From Mesostigma viride (taxonomy: Eukaryota > Streptophyta > Mesostigmatophyceae > Mesostigmatales > Mesostigmataceae), in NCBI GenBank assembly GCA_009746045.1, contig RPFO01000080.1, positions 5,001,556-5,061,555 on the forward strand: DNA of 60,000 bases, read 5' to 3'. The position numbers and the translations under genes were made by a program. This document shows, in pieces, positions 9,708-20,906 of the stretch (positions are counted from its first letter, which is position 1; the number at the start of each line of letters is the position of its first letter). A model generated the notes under the pieces. It saw only the letters and a program-made list of their open reading frames with translations. It had not been told where the DNA came from and made no database searches.

Positions 9708-10404
9708 AGTTAACGCCAAGCGCATTGGCGTGATCCTGATTCGGCATATCTCTGCGATTCCAGCGGCACCGGAACGAGTTCATTCCGACAAGTATCAAGA
9801 AAGTTATGGCGTTCCGACTTCCCGGTCGCGCGCGAGCGCGAGCCGGCTGTTCTTCTAAGTCGGACGTGAATATTTGCCGACGACATATGGGGTCGACAGT
9901 AATTCCTGGGCTGACAGGAATTAGGTGCTGTACCTACGACGGTATTGGATTAATACGTCGTACGCAGGAAATAGGAACCTTAACCTGTGGTCTGTTGGTA
10001 CCGCAGGCTTAGTCCTGGACTTCTAGGTGCAGATGCAATAATCACTGTGGTGACTGTACTCTGTGGTCACTGTGCCTGTATGGCAGACCTACTGTATAGG
10101 AGCTGGGCGCTGTACAGGTAGTGAATACTGTACCGGGAGTGTTATTACTGAGCAGGCCTCCTAGGCTGCTCAGGACTAGCAAGCACAGTGCACAAGTATA
10201 TAAACAATAGGCCAGTGCCAAATGGGCATCTCTTGCGAGCCCGCCTCACGTGTTGTGCCTTGACTTGGCAAGCTCGTGTGCAAGCCTCAAGTGTTGAGCG
10301 CTGTAAACATTATCCGATTTAACAAAGCTCCGTTTCCAACCATATTCACACATTGCTGCATTGCAACCATATCCTTCACATTGCGTGTGCGAAGAACGTT
10401 AACT
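9708..10404 (+). repeat. 3' LTR of copia-like element
   Basis: This is a full-length match of 2314-3010 with the same AGTTAACG...CGTTAACT termini. A TATATAA copy is at 10197-10203. It is followed at once by the GCACT TSD and the resumed LINE sequence. Confidence 0.93.
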
Positions 10405-12588
10405 GCACTTTGAATGCACACCCCTCTGTAGTTGCCGGGGTCGGCAGGCGACCCCTTGTTCTTGTACAGCATCGTGCGAAAACTGTGTTGCCAGGCCGCT
10501 GGAGGTGGTTGCGACGACAGCAGAAGGCGGTTGCAGATGTCCCGGAAGAGCAGCATAACACCTGTGTCCTCGAATTCGGCTGCAAGTTTTACAACTGCGG
10601 CCGGAATCTCGTCAGAGCCGGTGGCTGCGTCATAACGCAGGCGCTGGACCGCCTCCGTGACCTCGCGAGAGGTGCATAAAGGAGGCATGTCAGACGGGTC
10701 GCCAAGTGGGCCGACCAGCGGGGGGACTAGGTAGTCCGCCGCTGATCTAGGCGGGGCCGGGGGCCCTGCGGGGCCGGCCAGGGCGGCCGGGCGGGCGGCG
10801 GCGGCTGGAAGCAGGGGTGGGGGCGGCGCAGCTGTCCCCACGACCTCAGCCGTGGCCTTGGCCCAGGTACGAAGCCGCTTGGCTAGGGGGCCGGGGACGT
10901 CGTGGCGGTGGGGCCGGCCGAGGCCGTCCAGGTGCCCGAGGCGCTTGTACCAGAACCAGGCCCCCTTGCCGTCGTGCTTCTGCTGGCAGCTGCGCAGGTC
11001 CTTGACCATCTGCTGAGCATCTGCCTTCTCAGCCTGCTCGTAGGCGGCCCTCAGAGCTGCTTGCAGCCCAGGTTTGGCGATCGGATCTCTGTTGCGGCGG
11101 AGCATCTGCCTGGCGGCGACCACTGTCGGTGCGTGTCGGTGGACAGCAAGCTGCCGACGCGGAGGCAAGGTGGGGAGGGTGCGGGCAGCCAGGCGATACT
11201 TGGCGGCGACACCACGGAGGATCACTGAAATATCCCCCGGCGGCGGAATGGCGTGTAACTGCTCTCGGCTGCCCCGGGCGTCGAATACGGCCAGGAAATC
11301 ATCCCTGTGCGACATAGCGGCCTGCTCTTCTGCTGACATCTTGTCGGCATCCTTCAGCACAATCCGGATCGAGCACCTTCAGATCTGGCTGAGGTGCCAG
11401 CTGTCGCGACGGTTTCACCCCAGGAAACCGCAATCTGATGCGAGCGAGCACGAGACGATGATCAGATTCCACCGTGCTGACAGAATCTTGCAGGACGCGA
11501 GCATCGACAACTGAGGGGCGCTGAGCCCGACGTACGCAGACATAATCAAGGCACACCACCCGATCCGACGGCCCAAAAAAGGTGGCCAGCTGCTCAGCGG
11601 GGCGTGCGAAAGAAGCATTGCATGCAACCAGCGCAGATTCTGCCAGCAGATTCGCAAATAAAGGCGTGTTACCGTTGGCTGTCGTGTTGGTTGGGGAATA
11701 CTGAGCGCCCCCAGTGCCAACTGGCAGCGTGGCGTTGGCGTCGAGCAGCATAACCAGGAAGTGCCGAGCTGGGATGTTGGCCTCCTCCTCCTTGAGGGCG
11801 TCGAAGAAGGCCTCACGTTCCGCCTGAGCTCGACCCGCATGTGGTGCATATCCCACGATAACGGTTAGCGTGTGGTGTGAATGGCCCTCAGTGGCCGAAA
11901 AAGTGGCCACTAGCACACGCGGGGACCGCAGCACGATGGACTGGAGCTGCTCTGATGCTGCCGGCGAGCACAAGAGGCCCACACCACCTTGGCCCGGCGC
12001 GTCGCCGCCACCATAGTGGAACCGCCAGCCTGCCCGCAGGTCGTCGACCAGCAGACCGTTGACCGCGTGCTGAGGGTCAACGGTGCGTCGGTGCTCCTGG
12101 ACTCCAAGAACAGCGATCTTGTTGTCGGCGCACAGGGCGATCAGCTCGTCGACGCGTTGGCGTGCTGGGGTGCCGCCGCTCGTAGAAGGATCTGCAGGGA
12201 GGGTGCGCACGTTAAAACTTGCAATACCAAGAATGGGCCGTTGCCCTATTAGCGGGGGGGTGGGGGTGGGGGTGGGGGTGGAGAAGGGTAGTGCTGGAGG
12301 TGGGGGTGGGGGTGGGGGGGGGGGGAGGGGGGGGTGGCGATTGGGGTTAATGCTTGTCAACGCATGGAGGCTTTCTTTCAGGACGGATATGCGTCGTCTC
12401 CGTCCTGGCTGGGGTCGCCGGCGTGTCGACTGGGCCTCATCCCGCTCAAGGCGGGCTAGGAGGCGTGTGAGGCTGGTAAATTGGCGGGAAGGTTGACCGT
12501 GGCGTGCCTGGCGACCTTGCATCCTGATCATGCTCGCACGGTGCGACATGAGGATGGAAAGGGGCTTGTTTATAAAGGCTGTGCCCAA
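10405..12588 (-). pseudogene. LINE-B ORF2, N-terminal part: APE endonuclease, linker, RT start
   Basis: On the minus strand from 12588 there is a basic/proline-rich leader with a poly-Pro run (from the GGGGGTGGGG tract at 12256-12332), then an APE-type endonuclease. Its catalytic landmarks are ASFNVRTL, VLGVQEHRR, LLDANATL and the terminal ESDHRLVLA. This nuclease nicks the target to start reverse transcription. The endonuclease frame ends at 11299. The linker and RT N-terminus continue in the +1 frame from about 11360 (VLKDADKMSAEEQ...) through YKNKGSPADPGNYRGV to the copia insertion. The same +1 shift occurs in the outer copy at about 14848-14909. ORF2 starts 36 bp after the ORF1 stop. Confidence 0.88.
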
Positions 12589-12623
12589 AGCCTATTGTAC
12601 CGCGAGGCCGCGAGGGTGTGCCC

Positions 12624-13963
12624 TTACCGGGCGGCATCCATACCCGGGACGTGCGTAGACGATGATGACGCAGCTGGGGCGGGCCTGGTACGGCCCGACT
12701 TGTGCCGCTTGTTAGGAGCCTGCGCCTCCGTGCGCTGGCCGTTGATGAATAGCACGGGGGTGTCGTGGACGAGGCGGACGTAGACCTTCTGGCCATCCTG
12801 CCTGGCCTTGATCGCCACGTCGCTGCCCAGCAGACCATTCTTGATGACTAGCTGGGCCGGTGAGAGGAGGTCGTCGAGGCTCGGCGCGTTCTCCCGCCTA
12901 GGAGCTTGCGGGCCTGGAGTACCTTCACCTTGCTGGCCACATTCGCAAAGGTCACCCGGATGGGGCCAGGCTGGCCCGCCATCCAGGCTGCCGACTCAAT
13001 GCGGATGCGTTCGTTGCCCAGTTGCAGCCTGCCCACGATGAGGCTGTGGTACAGGCGTTGCGCTAGCATCAGGTCCGTTTCAGGCTGCTGTGCGACCTGG
13101 AAATACCGGACCACTATACTGCGTGAGCGCAGGTCCTCCTCGATAGCAGTCTTGTGGGCTGCGGCCCCCCTGCGTGCGGCATCCTCCATTAGGTTGGCAA
13201 TGTCCGTCTGTTTGACCATGTTAGCGTAGCTGGTGGCCGGTGCGGGGGCGGCTGGTTGGGGCGGGCTGGTCAGGGCGGCCTTGACCTCGGCAATGCTGGA
13301 GCGGAGCTCAGCAGTGTCTTGACGGATAGCGGTGGACAAGGTGCCGAGTTGGGCAGCCATGTCTGCGACTTTCTTATTGAGCTTGTGCAGGTCTGCTGCT
13401 TCCGGGGAAGCATCGGGGGTGTTGGCGGTGCCGTGCTCGGCGTCCTTGAAAGCGGTAAAGAGTGCCCGGAGGCAAGGGGCCTGCGCGTGGCTCAAGAAAA
13501 CAGAAAGTCGAAGCTGTGGCTCGTCCAAGTCGTCGATGTCGTCCACTGGAATAGTCCCGCCAGACGCGTAAGGAAAATGTATCTCCTTGCCGGTGTCGTG
13601 CAGGTGGCGCAGGATAGCCTGCGCCTGCTCGGCGGTAAGCGAAAAGAACTGCTGCTCGTCGACAACCTTGCCAGGCATGAAGGATGCTGGGTCGAACTCA
13701 GCGGCGTTAGCGTCGTCGTCGTCGTCGTCGATGGCGTCGTCAATGGGGGTGTCTTTGGAAGACGATGGCAAAGGGACCTGGCGATCCATCTCGTCGGGTG
13801 GGTTGACGCAAATCCGCTTGGAGGAGGCGGTAATGGCGGCCTCGCTGGCCCGGGGCTGCGTCGCAGTGGTTTCCGCATCTGCAATTAGTTGCGTAATCGT
13901 GTTGGGCGCTGAAGCCTCCCCCTCGGAGAGAGTATGGGAGGCAGTTGACGGAGTTTCTGCCAT
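12624..13963 (-). pseudogene. LINE-B ORF1: coiled-coil, RRM-type nucleic-acid-binding protein
   Basis: ORF1p of L1-like LINEs coats element RNA as a trimer. This product starts MAETPSTASHTL and has an acidic Asp run (DDDDDDANAAE) near residue 80. A heptad-rich segment (HKLNKKVADMAAQLGTLSTAIRQDTAELRSSIAEVKAAL) at about 200-240 looks like the coiled coil. The RRM-like core includes RSRSIVVRYFQV and RIRIESAAW...IRVTFANVASKVKVLQARK. The C-terminal domain (LDDLLSPAQLVIKNGLL ... VYVRLVHDTPVLFINGQ) lies in another frame after a break near 12885. Apart from that single frameshift it is complete. Confidence 0.82.
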
Positions 13964-14184
13964 AGCTGGTTCCGGGAAAATACGAACCCTGCCTGTGCTG
14001 CGTTTTTTGATATTGCGCTAAATCTTGGGCGATGGCGGCTGAAAATTATATCATCGTGTTCGTCATCAAAAGACGCTTCTACTGCAATTCACCCGACCAA
14101 ATTTCATGCCCAGATGTAAAAGTTATGAGCATTCTCGGCATCCATAGCTCGCCCTATGTTTCCCATGTAGGTGCCCATATGTAG
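13964..14184 (-). other. 5' UTR of nested LINE-B
   Basis: About 220 bp between the element's 5' boundary (set by the TSD at 14185-14195) and the ORF1 start codon at 13961-13963. Internal promoters of LINEs usually lie here, but I recognise no specific motif. Confidence 0.6.
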
Positions 14185-14195
14185 GGTTCCACTAT

Positions 14196-15200
14196 GGTGG
14201 CGGCGACGCGCCGGGCCAAGGTGGTGTGGGCCTCTTGTGCTCGCCGGCAGCATCAGAGCAGCTCCAGTCCATCGTGCTGCGGTCCCCGCGTGTGCTAGTG
14301 GCCACTTTTTCGGCCACTGAGGGCCATTCACACCACACGCTAACCGTTATTGTGGGATATGCACCACATGCGGGTCGAGCTCAGGCGGAACGTGAGGCCT
14401 TCTTCGACGCCCTCAAGGAGGAGGAGGCCAACATCCCAGCTCGGCACTTCCTGGTTATGCTGCTCGACGCCAACGCCACGCTGCCAGTTGGCACTGGGGG
14501 CGCTCAGTATTCCCCACCCAACACGACAGCCAACGGTACCACGCCTTTATTTGCGAATCTGCTGGCAGAATCTGCGCTGGTTGCATGCAATGCTTCTTTC
14601 GCACGCCCCGCTGAGCAGCTGGCCACCTTTTTTGGGCCGTCGGATCGGGTGGTGTGCCTTGACTATGTCTGTGTACGCCGGGCTCAGCGCCCCTCAGTTG
14701 TCGATGCTCGCGTCCTGCAAGATTCTGTCAGCACGGTGGAATCTGATCATCGTCTCGTGCTCGCTCGCATCAGATTGCGGTTTCCTGGGGTGAAACCGTC
14801 GCGACAGCTGGCACCTCAGCCAGATCTGAAGGTGCTCGATCCGGATTGTGCTGAAGGATGCCGACAAGATGTCAGCAGAAGAGCAGGCCGCTATGTCGCA
14901 CAGGGATGATTTCCTGGCCGTATTCGACGCCCGGGGCAGCCGAGAGCAGTTACACGCCATTCCGCCGCCGGGGGATATTTCAGTGATCCTCCGTGGTGTC
15001 GCCGCCAAGTATCGCCTGGCTGCCCGCACCCTCCCCACCTTGCCTCCGCGCCGGCAGCTTGCTGTCCACCGTCACGCACCGACAGTGGTCGCCGCCAGGC
15101 AGATGCTCCGCCGCAACAGAGATCCGATCGCCAAACCTGGGCTGCAAGCAGCTCTGAGGGCCGCCTACGAGCAGGCGGAGAAGGCAGATGCTCAGCAGAT
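14196..15200 (+). pseudogene. LINE-B ORF2 endonuclease and linker (outer copy, piece 2)
   Basis: It resumes in frame from position 748: GGGDAPGQGGVGLLCSP, then the conserved DANATL, CLDYVCV and ESDHRLVLA endonuclease strands. As in the nested copy, the endonuclease frame closes at 14907-14909 and the linker (LKDADKMSAEEQAAMSHRDDFL) continues in the +1 frame. It ends at EQAEKADAQQ, where the half-LINE inserted. Confidence 0.88.
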
Positions 15201-15215
15201 TGATTAATTAATTAT

Positions 15216-17123
15216 GGTGAGGGTCCTATGCCAGACCCCCCAAAACCATAATATGGAATAACATGCAAAGCTGGCCTTGGGGCACCCAAACTATGATTTT
15301 GCCATGTAAATGGGATGTGTGGGGGTCCATCCCACCCACTGATGGGGGGTATATACCCCTTTTAGTGACCGGTATTACGCAAAAACGGACAAAAGACGCT
15401 ACTCTAGGGGCATATCCCCTAGGACAATGGGGGCACAATTACTCATGTTTCAATATATTCCCATATAAAATCGTATATGGTGAGGTTGCCTACCTAATTG
15501 GAGCCCCGGAATGATGAGTATTATTGAAGTTATTAATTTTCCCCTAAAAACCGTACTTTTTTAGGCTGAAAAAAATAAATCAAATAAAAAACACATATTT
15601 AGAGCCTGGGGAGAAATACACAAATACTACACATATCGACAATTAATGCCACAAAATCTGAGCTCATTCTGAGTACAAACGTAGAAGTTATAGCGTTTGG
15701 CAGTTTGCCACCTGTGCAGACGCTAAGGAAGGCAATAGTGAGTATTAAGGCACACTAACACTTCCTATGCCATCCAAAAGGCTCCTGACCATGCCCAATT
15801 TGACCACAATGTACAAGGAGGTGGCTGGGCACGTCATGTGCCCTTGCCTTACCTCGACACGGGCAACGTGTTGCGTGTGTGCACAACAATGAGGCAGGTA
15901 GCTCTACATGCCTAGCCAACACTTCTTATGCATATTCCAAGTTTATGGTGTGGGCATCATCCCAAAACCAAGCTGTCCGAATTCAAACACACCCTGGAAA
16001 GCCATATCCACTAATTGCCCAACCAAGGGTAACAACAGACAGTCCACAGAGAAAGCATAAGTATCATACATGCTGCTTGCCAAGGCTTCTTACCATGGTT
16101 ACCTTGCCTTGCTAGCATATGAATTAGGGCTCTCCCATTTTAGTGGGAGAAAGGCCAACAAGACGACGATAACCCCTACCTACGTGCAGTTCCACCCATG
16201 CAGTATGCCCCTCAGAACAACCACTGCCACCTTTCTTTCCAGCGCAATTGTTTGCCAAGAAACAACCTCAAGCTTGTGAGCCTCTAACCACAATGAAGCC
16301 GCTGCTAAGAAAGGCTGCGTCAATATTCACACAAAACTGAGTGCTGTTAGCAATCTCCTTCCAAGAAAGCACTCAGCAAATCCCTGACAACTTGACGGCA
16401 TGCCACGGCTCACGCTTTGACACGTCCCAGCCATGCAACGTACATACAAAACACTAAAAGGTGCCAGAAATCTGGCGATGCGCAGCACGGAATGGCATTC
16501 TACCTGGCGCTAACTGCACGGAAAGAAGCCGAAAACTTGCGTTGATAACCCATAAAGGAAGCGAAGCATCCATAGGGTGACGCTGAGCGCACGATCGTAC
16601 CATTACCGGCGTTGTCCTTCGCCCAGCGGCGCCGGAAAGAACAACCTTCCATGGAATAATAAGACGCGCATCCCGCGAGCCTGGAGAGTGTCTTACCGAT
16701 CATGAAGGAAATCTTGCCGAAACCCAGCAATTTTTTTAAAGCTTTACCAATAACAATGTAAACGCATCCTTGACGCTAGGTAAAGCCCATAAAACCTGAC
16801 AATCACCGCCGCCAGCGTGCATTCTAATTTATTCCTCTCGACGAAAACTTCAGATTCAGACCCCCGTGGCGATGGTCATCAATAAAATCATCGACACTGC
16901 AAAAAACGCGAGCTCCGCTACGAAGTAATATCATAAACTTGTCGTATTTAAGATTAGCACAGTTTCTCTGCATTCCGCGAGCTATCTTTTTCTACTCTGC
17001 CTGAAAGCACGTCGCCATGGCCAGCTCCGGTAGGGGTGCGCGCACCGTGCACCACTTTTTCACGGTACGGACGGGTACCGCGAATTTTTTCGGCGCCAAA
17101 AAATTCGCGCCGGGACCGTCACC
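15216..17123. mobile_element. TTAA-flanked TIR element, copy 1 (non-autonomous, piggyBac-like)
   Basis: The left end GGTGAGGGTCC and right end (reverse complement GGTGACGGTCC) form TIRs directly inside TTAT (15212-15215) and TTAA (17124-17127). Interior blocks match the second copy at 32270-34554: the AAAGACGCTA-TCTAG block, the CCATATA block, the GGGTGCGCGCACCGTGCAC motif and the GGCGCC palindrome near the right end. A TTAA TSD is the signature of piggyBac elements. I see no transposase, so this is an inference from ends only. It landed in the TTAATTAA tail of the half-LINE. Confidence 0.75.
17081..17107. promoter_or_regulatory. E2F-type palindrome in TTAA element, copy 1
   Basis: Two 10-bp arms (CGAATTTTTT and AAAAAATTCG) flank GGCGCC with one extra C. 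The core resembles the E2F/DP consensus TTTGGCGCCAAA. The same structure is present, perfectly symmetric, in copy 2 at 34513-34538, at the same distance from the right TIR. Confidence 0.5.
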
Positions 17124-17517
17124 TTAAAACACGTGCTCCCGTTGGGGAGTCACGGAGCACCGAAGTGTGCACAACAGGAGAAAGGGCAGAGACCCCCAGT
17201 CTCCTTCATGCCAAAGGCAGGCCACATCTGCATTCGGGCGCGCTAGCTAAACGGACACGCTAACGATCCGGCATACTGTGGGTGCAATAAGACCCGTGTG
17301 AGCATATCATAACAAGGAGCGTGGGCAAGTAATCTGATCGAAGCCAAGACGTAGCATGGCTGTACAAGGACTAAGCTATCGGGCTATGGCTGGTTGTGTA
17401 CCGTGCGTTTGCGGTGCACGTGACTAGGTAAGGTGGCACAACTAGGCAAACAGTCTAAGCAGGGCTGCCATGGCGGCAGTGACTACCAATGAAGTCAAGC
17501 TAGGGCTACAAGCTATT

Positions 17518-18865
17518 CTAGCCCGCTGGGGGCGTCCACATCTTGTGGTTGATCATCAGGTCCCCGCCCCTCCAGTACACCTTGGGCTTCTGGGGGTCCT
17601 GCTTGTGGCGGAGGTATTCAGGCCACAGGTCACGTCGCTGCTGCTGCTGAGCGGTCGTCATCCAGCGTCCAGGTGAGGTCGTGCAACCGCTTGCGACGAG
17701 AGAGGAACCGCTGCTTGTCCTCACGGGAAGGGAAGGTGAGCAGGACTGGTGGGGGAGCCGCCTTGTCCCGTGAGTGGGGAAGGCGGTGGCACCCACGCAG
17801 TTCTACCTCACCTACCAGGCCCATGAGGGTAAGGAGCTGGTCCTTAAGCTCGTCGGCAAGGGAGGTTGACGTCTCACCTGGCTTCTGGGGGAAGCGACGT
17901 AGCACCACCCGGCAGTCGCGGCGGGCGCGGTCGGTGGCCTCCTGTTGTTGAGCCTGGCGGAGGTCGATCTTCCAGCTCCTGGAGCTTCGTAGCGATGGCG
18001 TCGGTGGTGGAGGCGGTCGCGGTCCGCAGCAGGTCCGCATAGGAGAGCGGCGGGAGGTCACCAGCATCCAGACGGGGTGGCTGGGATGCGATGGTGGCCG
18101 TCTGCTCCGCTATCTTTGGGACCTGTGAGGCAAGGGCCTCGGTGTGGGCGGTGATGGCTTCAAGCTTCTTCATGAGCACGCCGCACTTGCCCTCCACCTG
18201 GTTGAGGCGAGAGACAAGTGCCGCGTGCGTCTCAGATGCCTGTGCCGCGGTGTGCAGCGCCGTAAACTGGGGTTGGAGCTTGTGGACGACCTTGGTTTCA
18301 ACATTGGAGACCCGGGCCTCCACCGTGTTGAGTGTCGTGTTCAGCGAGGTCAGCTTCTCGGCCAACGGCCAGGTCACGTGCTCCTCCAGCACTGCTCGGA
18401 TGTCATCCTTGCAGAGGGAGGAAGCCGATGTGGCTGTCGGCTGCGCAGGCTGGGCTGGGGCGCGGATGTTGGTGGCGATTTGGTCCAGGGGTAGCTGGAA
18501 GAAGCTGCACAGGATAGCGAGGCGGTGGTCTCCCCTGTTAAAGAACCTCTCCAGGTTCTCGTCGGGGACTGGCCCTGTGCACCCATGGAGCTTGCGTTCC
18601 TGTGCTAAGTAACGCACGATTGCGGCGCATTCTGCTGTGGTAAGCTGCATCCAGTGCAGAAAAGAAAAGCGGTCGTTATCGGGTAGCACTGTCGCCATTT
18701 GTGGTCGTGGCATGGTTTCTTGGGTTCAGGCGAAGCGCTTGGCGATGGGTTTGCTGGCGATGGATTGGCGAGCCCAGGAGGCTGGGCCAGGACGATGGCA
18801 AGTGGGTTGGGCTGGGAGCCGGCAAGCTCCTTTTCCAGACCCCGTTTTGCTTTTGGGGTCGTCAT
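17518..18865 (-). pseudogene. Half-LINE ORF1 (frameshifted)
   Basis: Homologous along its length to the intact 454-codon ORF1 at 37186-38550: N-terminus MTTPKAKRGLEKELAGSQ, a central coiled coil (LNTTLNTVEARVSNVETKVVHKLQ), SYADLLRTATASTTDAIATKLQEL, the RRM-like RDCRVVLRRFPQKPGETS...VLLTFPSREDKQRF, and a C-terminus ending MINHKMWTPPAG. Frame changes near 18720, 17960 and 17655 break it. It would have bound RNA and acted in cis as the element's chaperone. Confidence 0.85.
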
Positions 18866-19063
18866 AGCTGCTTGTCACGTGCGTAACTTTGGCAATACTG
18901 CGTTTCAGCCGTAACCGATTATACTGGCATGTGCGTCTCAAAAAAGCGCATCGAATGCAAGTGGTCTGACCGAATTTGGGGCTCAGACGCAAAAGATCTG
19001 AACTCCGCCGTCAGCCATACCGCCGTCAGCCATTTTCGTCAGTGGCGGCTAAGCTCAGCAGAT

Positions 19064-19236
19064 GGTCAAGGACCTGCGCAGCTGCCAGCAGAAGCACGAC
19101 GGCAAGGGGGCCTGGTTCTGGTACAAGCGCCTCGGGCACCCGGACGGCCTCGGTCGGCCCCACCGCCACGACGTCCCCGGCGCCCCAGCCAAGCGGCTTC
19201 GTACCTGGGCCACGGCCACGGCCGAGGTCGTGGGGA
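19064..19236 (+). pseudogene. LINE-B ORF2 linker fragment (outer copy, piece 3)
   Basis: It resumes the outer LINE right after the half-LINE TSD: MVKDLRSCQQKHDGKGAWFWYKRLGH ... RTWATATAEVVGT. This matches the linker of the nested copy (about 10840-11010, reverse complement). It ends where the TIR element begins. Confidence 0.85.
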
Positions 19237-19253
19237 CATTGCATTACCGAAAG

Positions 19254-20906
19254 CCAAGCCTTGACCCCCAAGACGTCCGGCTTTCAAGTTGGAGTGTACC
19301 CCCGCGGCATCTAGCAATGCCGACTAGTTTCAAGTGCGCACCAGTCAAAGTAGTTACCCTTCGCACAAACTCCAGCCACATATTTTCGTAACCGCCCTTT
19401 TGGCACCGCAGGAACTATTCTGTCTGATTCGGCCAGATTTCATCCAAGGAATCGGAAAGGAAAAACGGTGGAATCAGAAAAGGAAAACGGTGGAATCATT
19501 TTCAGCCTGAACTAGTACAACACTATCGTCCGTTCAAGTCCGGCCTCACGGCCCATGCGACGCCATGTCGACCCGCCCATGCTTAGCCTTTTTTGCGCTA
19601 GACTAAAGAAAAATGGTCCTGTTCTTGCCTAAGCAAAAAAATGCACCTCAGCACCTGCTAGCCATGGTAAATTTGCTAGCGATGGCAGTCTGGGAAACTT
19701 ACTAACCAAACGGCAAATCAATCCAATCTCACGTTCAAAATGGCGCTTCCGTATAGACACATGTGTCGACTACTTTGTTTATGCGTGTGATTCAAACAAG
19801 CCAATTGTGAATTCCAGATTAGGAGTTAAGGTTTATGGCTGGCAGGACTGATATATATTGCATGACGACACACCCTTTTTTGGCTTGAGACAGAAAGCTG
19901 TATATAAATTTCTTACATGAGATGTTTGTCATGTTCATTTTGATTTTAACGCACAGCCCCCCATTCAGCATGTCGAATGGCATGCGCATGTGCTGGCCAG
20001 CAGCCACTGCCATGTCGCCGGATCAGACTGGCGTACAAACCACACAATCTTCTTGTTCACGCATGCTAACCACAACCATCGGTAAGCCGACGTTGTGCAG
20101 GAATTTTTTTTCATATGCCTTGGTTTAATAGTGGACGCTGCATCCCTGATTCGGCCGTGAAGCTTGTTGTCAGCTAGACGTTAGCAGCTGAGTGCCGGGC
20201 CGCCCTATGTGGAATAACTTTCACATTGTCCATCGGCATTAAAAGTTGAAAATTCCCTCCGATCGACCATGCCATAACAGGAAAATGCCATCATCTGTTG
20301 CAGTCCAGGCTTATATTTGCCACGATGTGGTGTGTGCCAGTTGTGCCACCTGTAATTTACATTACTAGGCTTGGTGTTCCTAGGGATTCCATTCATGGTG
20401 TTCCACTTAGTAGCCATACCAGCATGCCTTGCAGTTTTCACAATAGATAGCCTGCAGGCCATATCAAACCCAACTCCCAAGTTGTCCAGTAATGCATGTG
20501 GTACCAATGAACCTTACGTATACCTTGTACAGTAAAATAAGTTATGATATTGGTTGATGTTGTGCGCCCGTGCTTTCAATTTGTTTCATAATCCATGTGC
20601 CGTTCAGGCATGCACGTGTGAAACATCCAGGTATGCCTGTCATCTTCCCCCCCCCCGTATGATTCAATATCTCAGAGCCCAGATTGTTGTGGCACTGCGA
20701 TAATGCATTATATAGCGTTGAAGAAAATGTGGGGCAGGTATTTGTGCAATTAACGTGCCATACGAACATTCCGGACGGTACATTCCGGTGATGCATGTCG
20801 GGCAGTTGGGGGGTTCGCTTGGTCCCTTGGTTGCTTCCTCGCTTGGCTGCCACTGCGGGGGTGTAAGGACAGGTGCTCAAATGGAGAGACACTAGACGTG
20901 CATGCA
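19254..20906. other. Non-coding left arm of the TIR element
   Basis: I see no convincing ORF or RNA gene. It contains a short direct repeat (AAGGAAAA-CGGTGGAATCA, twice near 19459-19498), a C10 run at about 20647 and otherwise unremarkable mixed sequence. Confidence 0.5.

Larger units (their letters stand above)
2314..10404 (+). mobile_element. Copia-like LTR retrotransposon with 697-bp LTRs
   Basis: It has two 697-bp direct repeats (2314-3010 and 9708-10404) that differ at only a handful of positions. They flank gag-like ORFs and a pol ORF of Ty1/copia type. It is inserted in the RT of the nested LINE: GCACT at 2309-2313 is repeated at 10405-10409. The uninterrupted LINE sequence (reverse complement at about 24587-24600) confirms a single GCACT before insertion. 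LTR ends are AGTTAACG...CGTTAACT, not TG...CA. The near-identity of the LTRs makes it a recent insertion. Confidence 0.93.
749..14184 (-). mobile_element. LINE-B nested copy, near full length, split by a copia-like element
   Basis: Read on the minus strand from 14184, this copy has a 5' UTR (about 220 bp), ORF1 (13963-12624), ORF2 (12588-947, interrupted), a 3' UTR of about 190 bp, the conserved CTCCC-CAAC-GGGAG hairpin near 780, and a TTAATTAA tail at 749-770. It is flanked by an 11-bp TSD (738-748 and 14185-14195). It is the most complete LINE of the window but carries frameshifts in ORF1 and at the endonuclease-linker junction. Two-ORF layout, APE endonuclease and coiled-coil/RRM ORF1 place it near L1-type LINEs. 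Confidence 0.88.
15201..19052 (-). mobile_element. Half-LINE (ORF1-only), minus-strand copy
   Basis: It is flanked by GCTCAGCAGAT at 15190-15200 and 19053-19063, between which the LINE-B linker is interrupted in frame. The 5' end (from 19052) carries two GGCTGACGGCGG-type repeats and a sequence shared with the plus-strand copy at 37015-37185. ORF1 follows (18865-17518), then a 3' UTR homologous to that copy's, a terminal hairpin at about 17134-17155 and a TTAATTAA tail at 15201-15215. No endonuclease or RT is present. The tail is split by a TTAA element. Confidence 0.85.
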
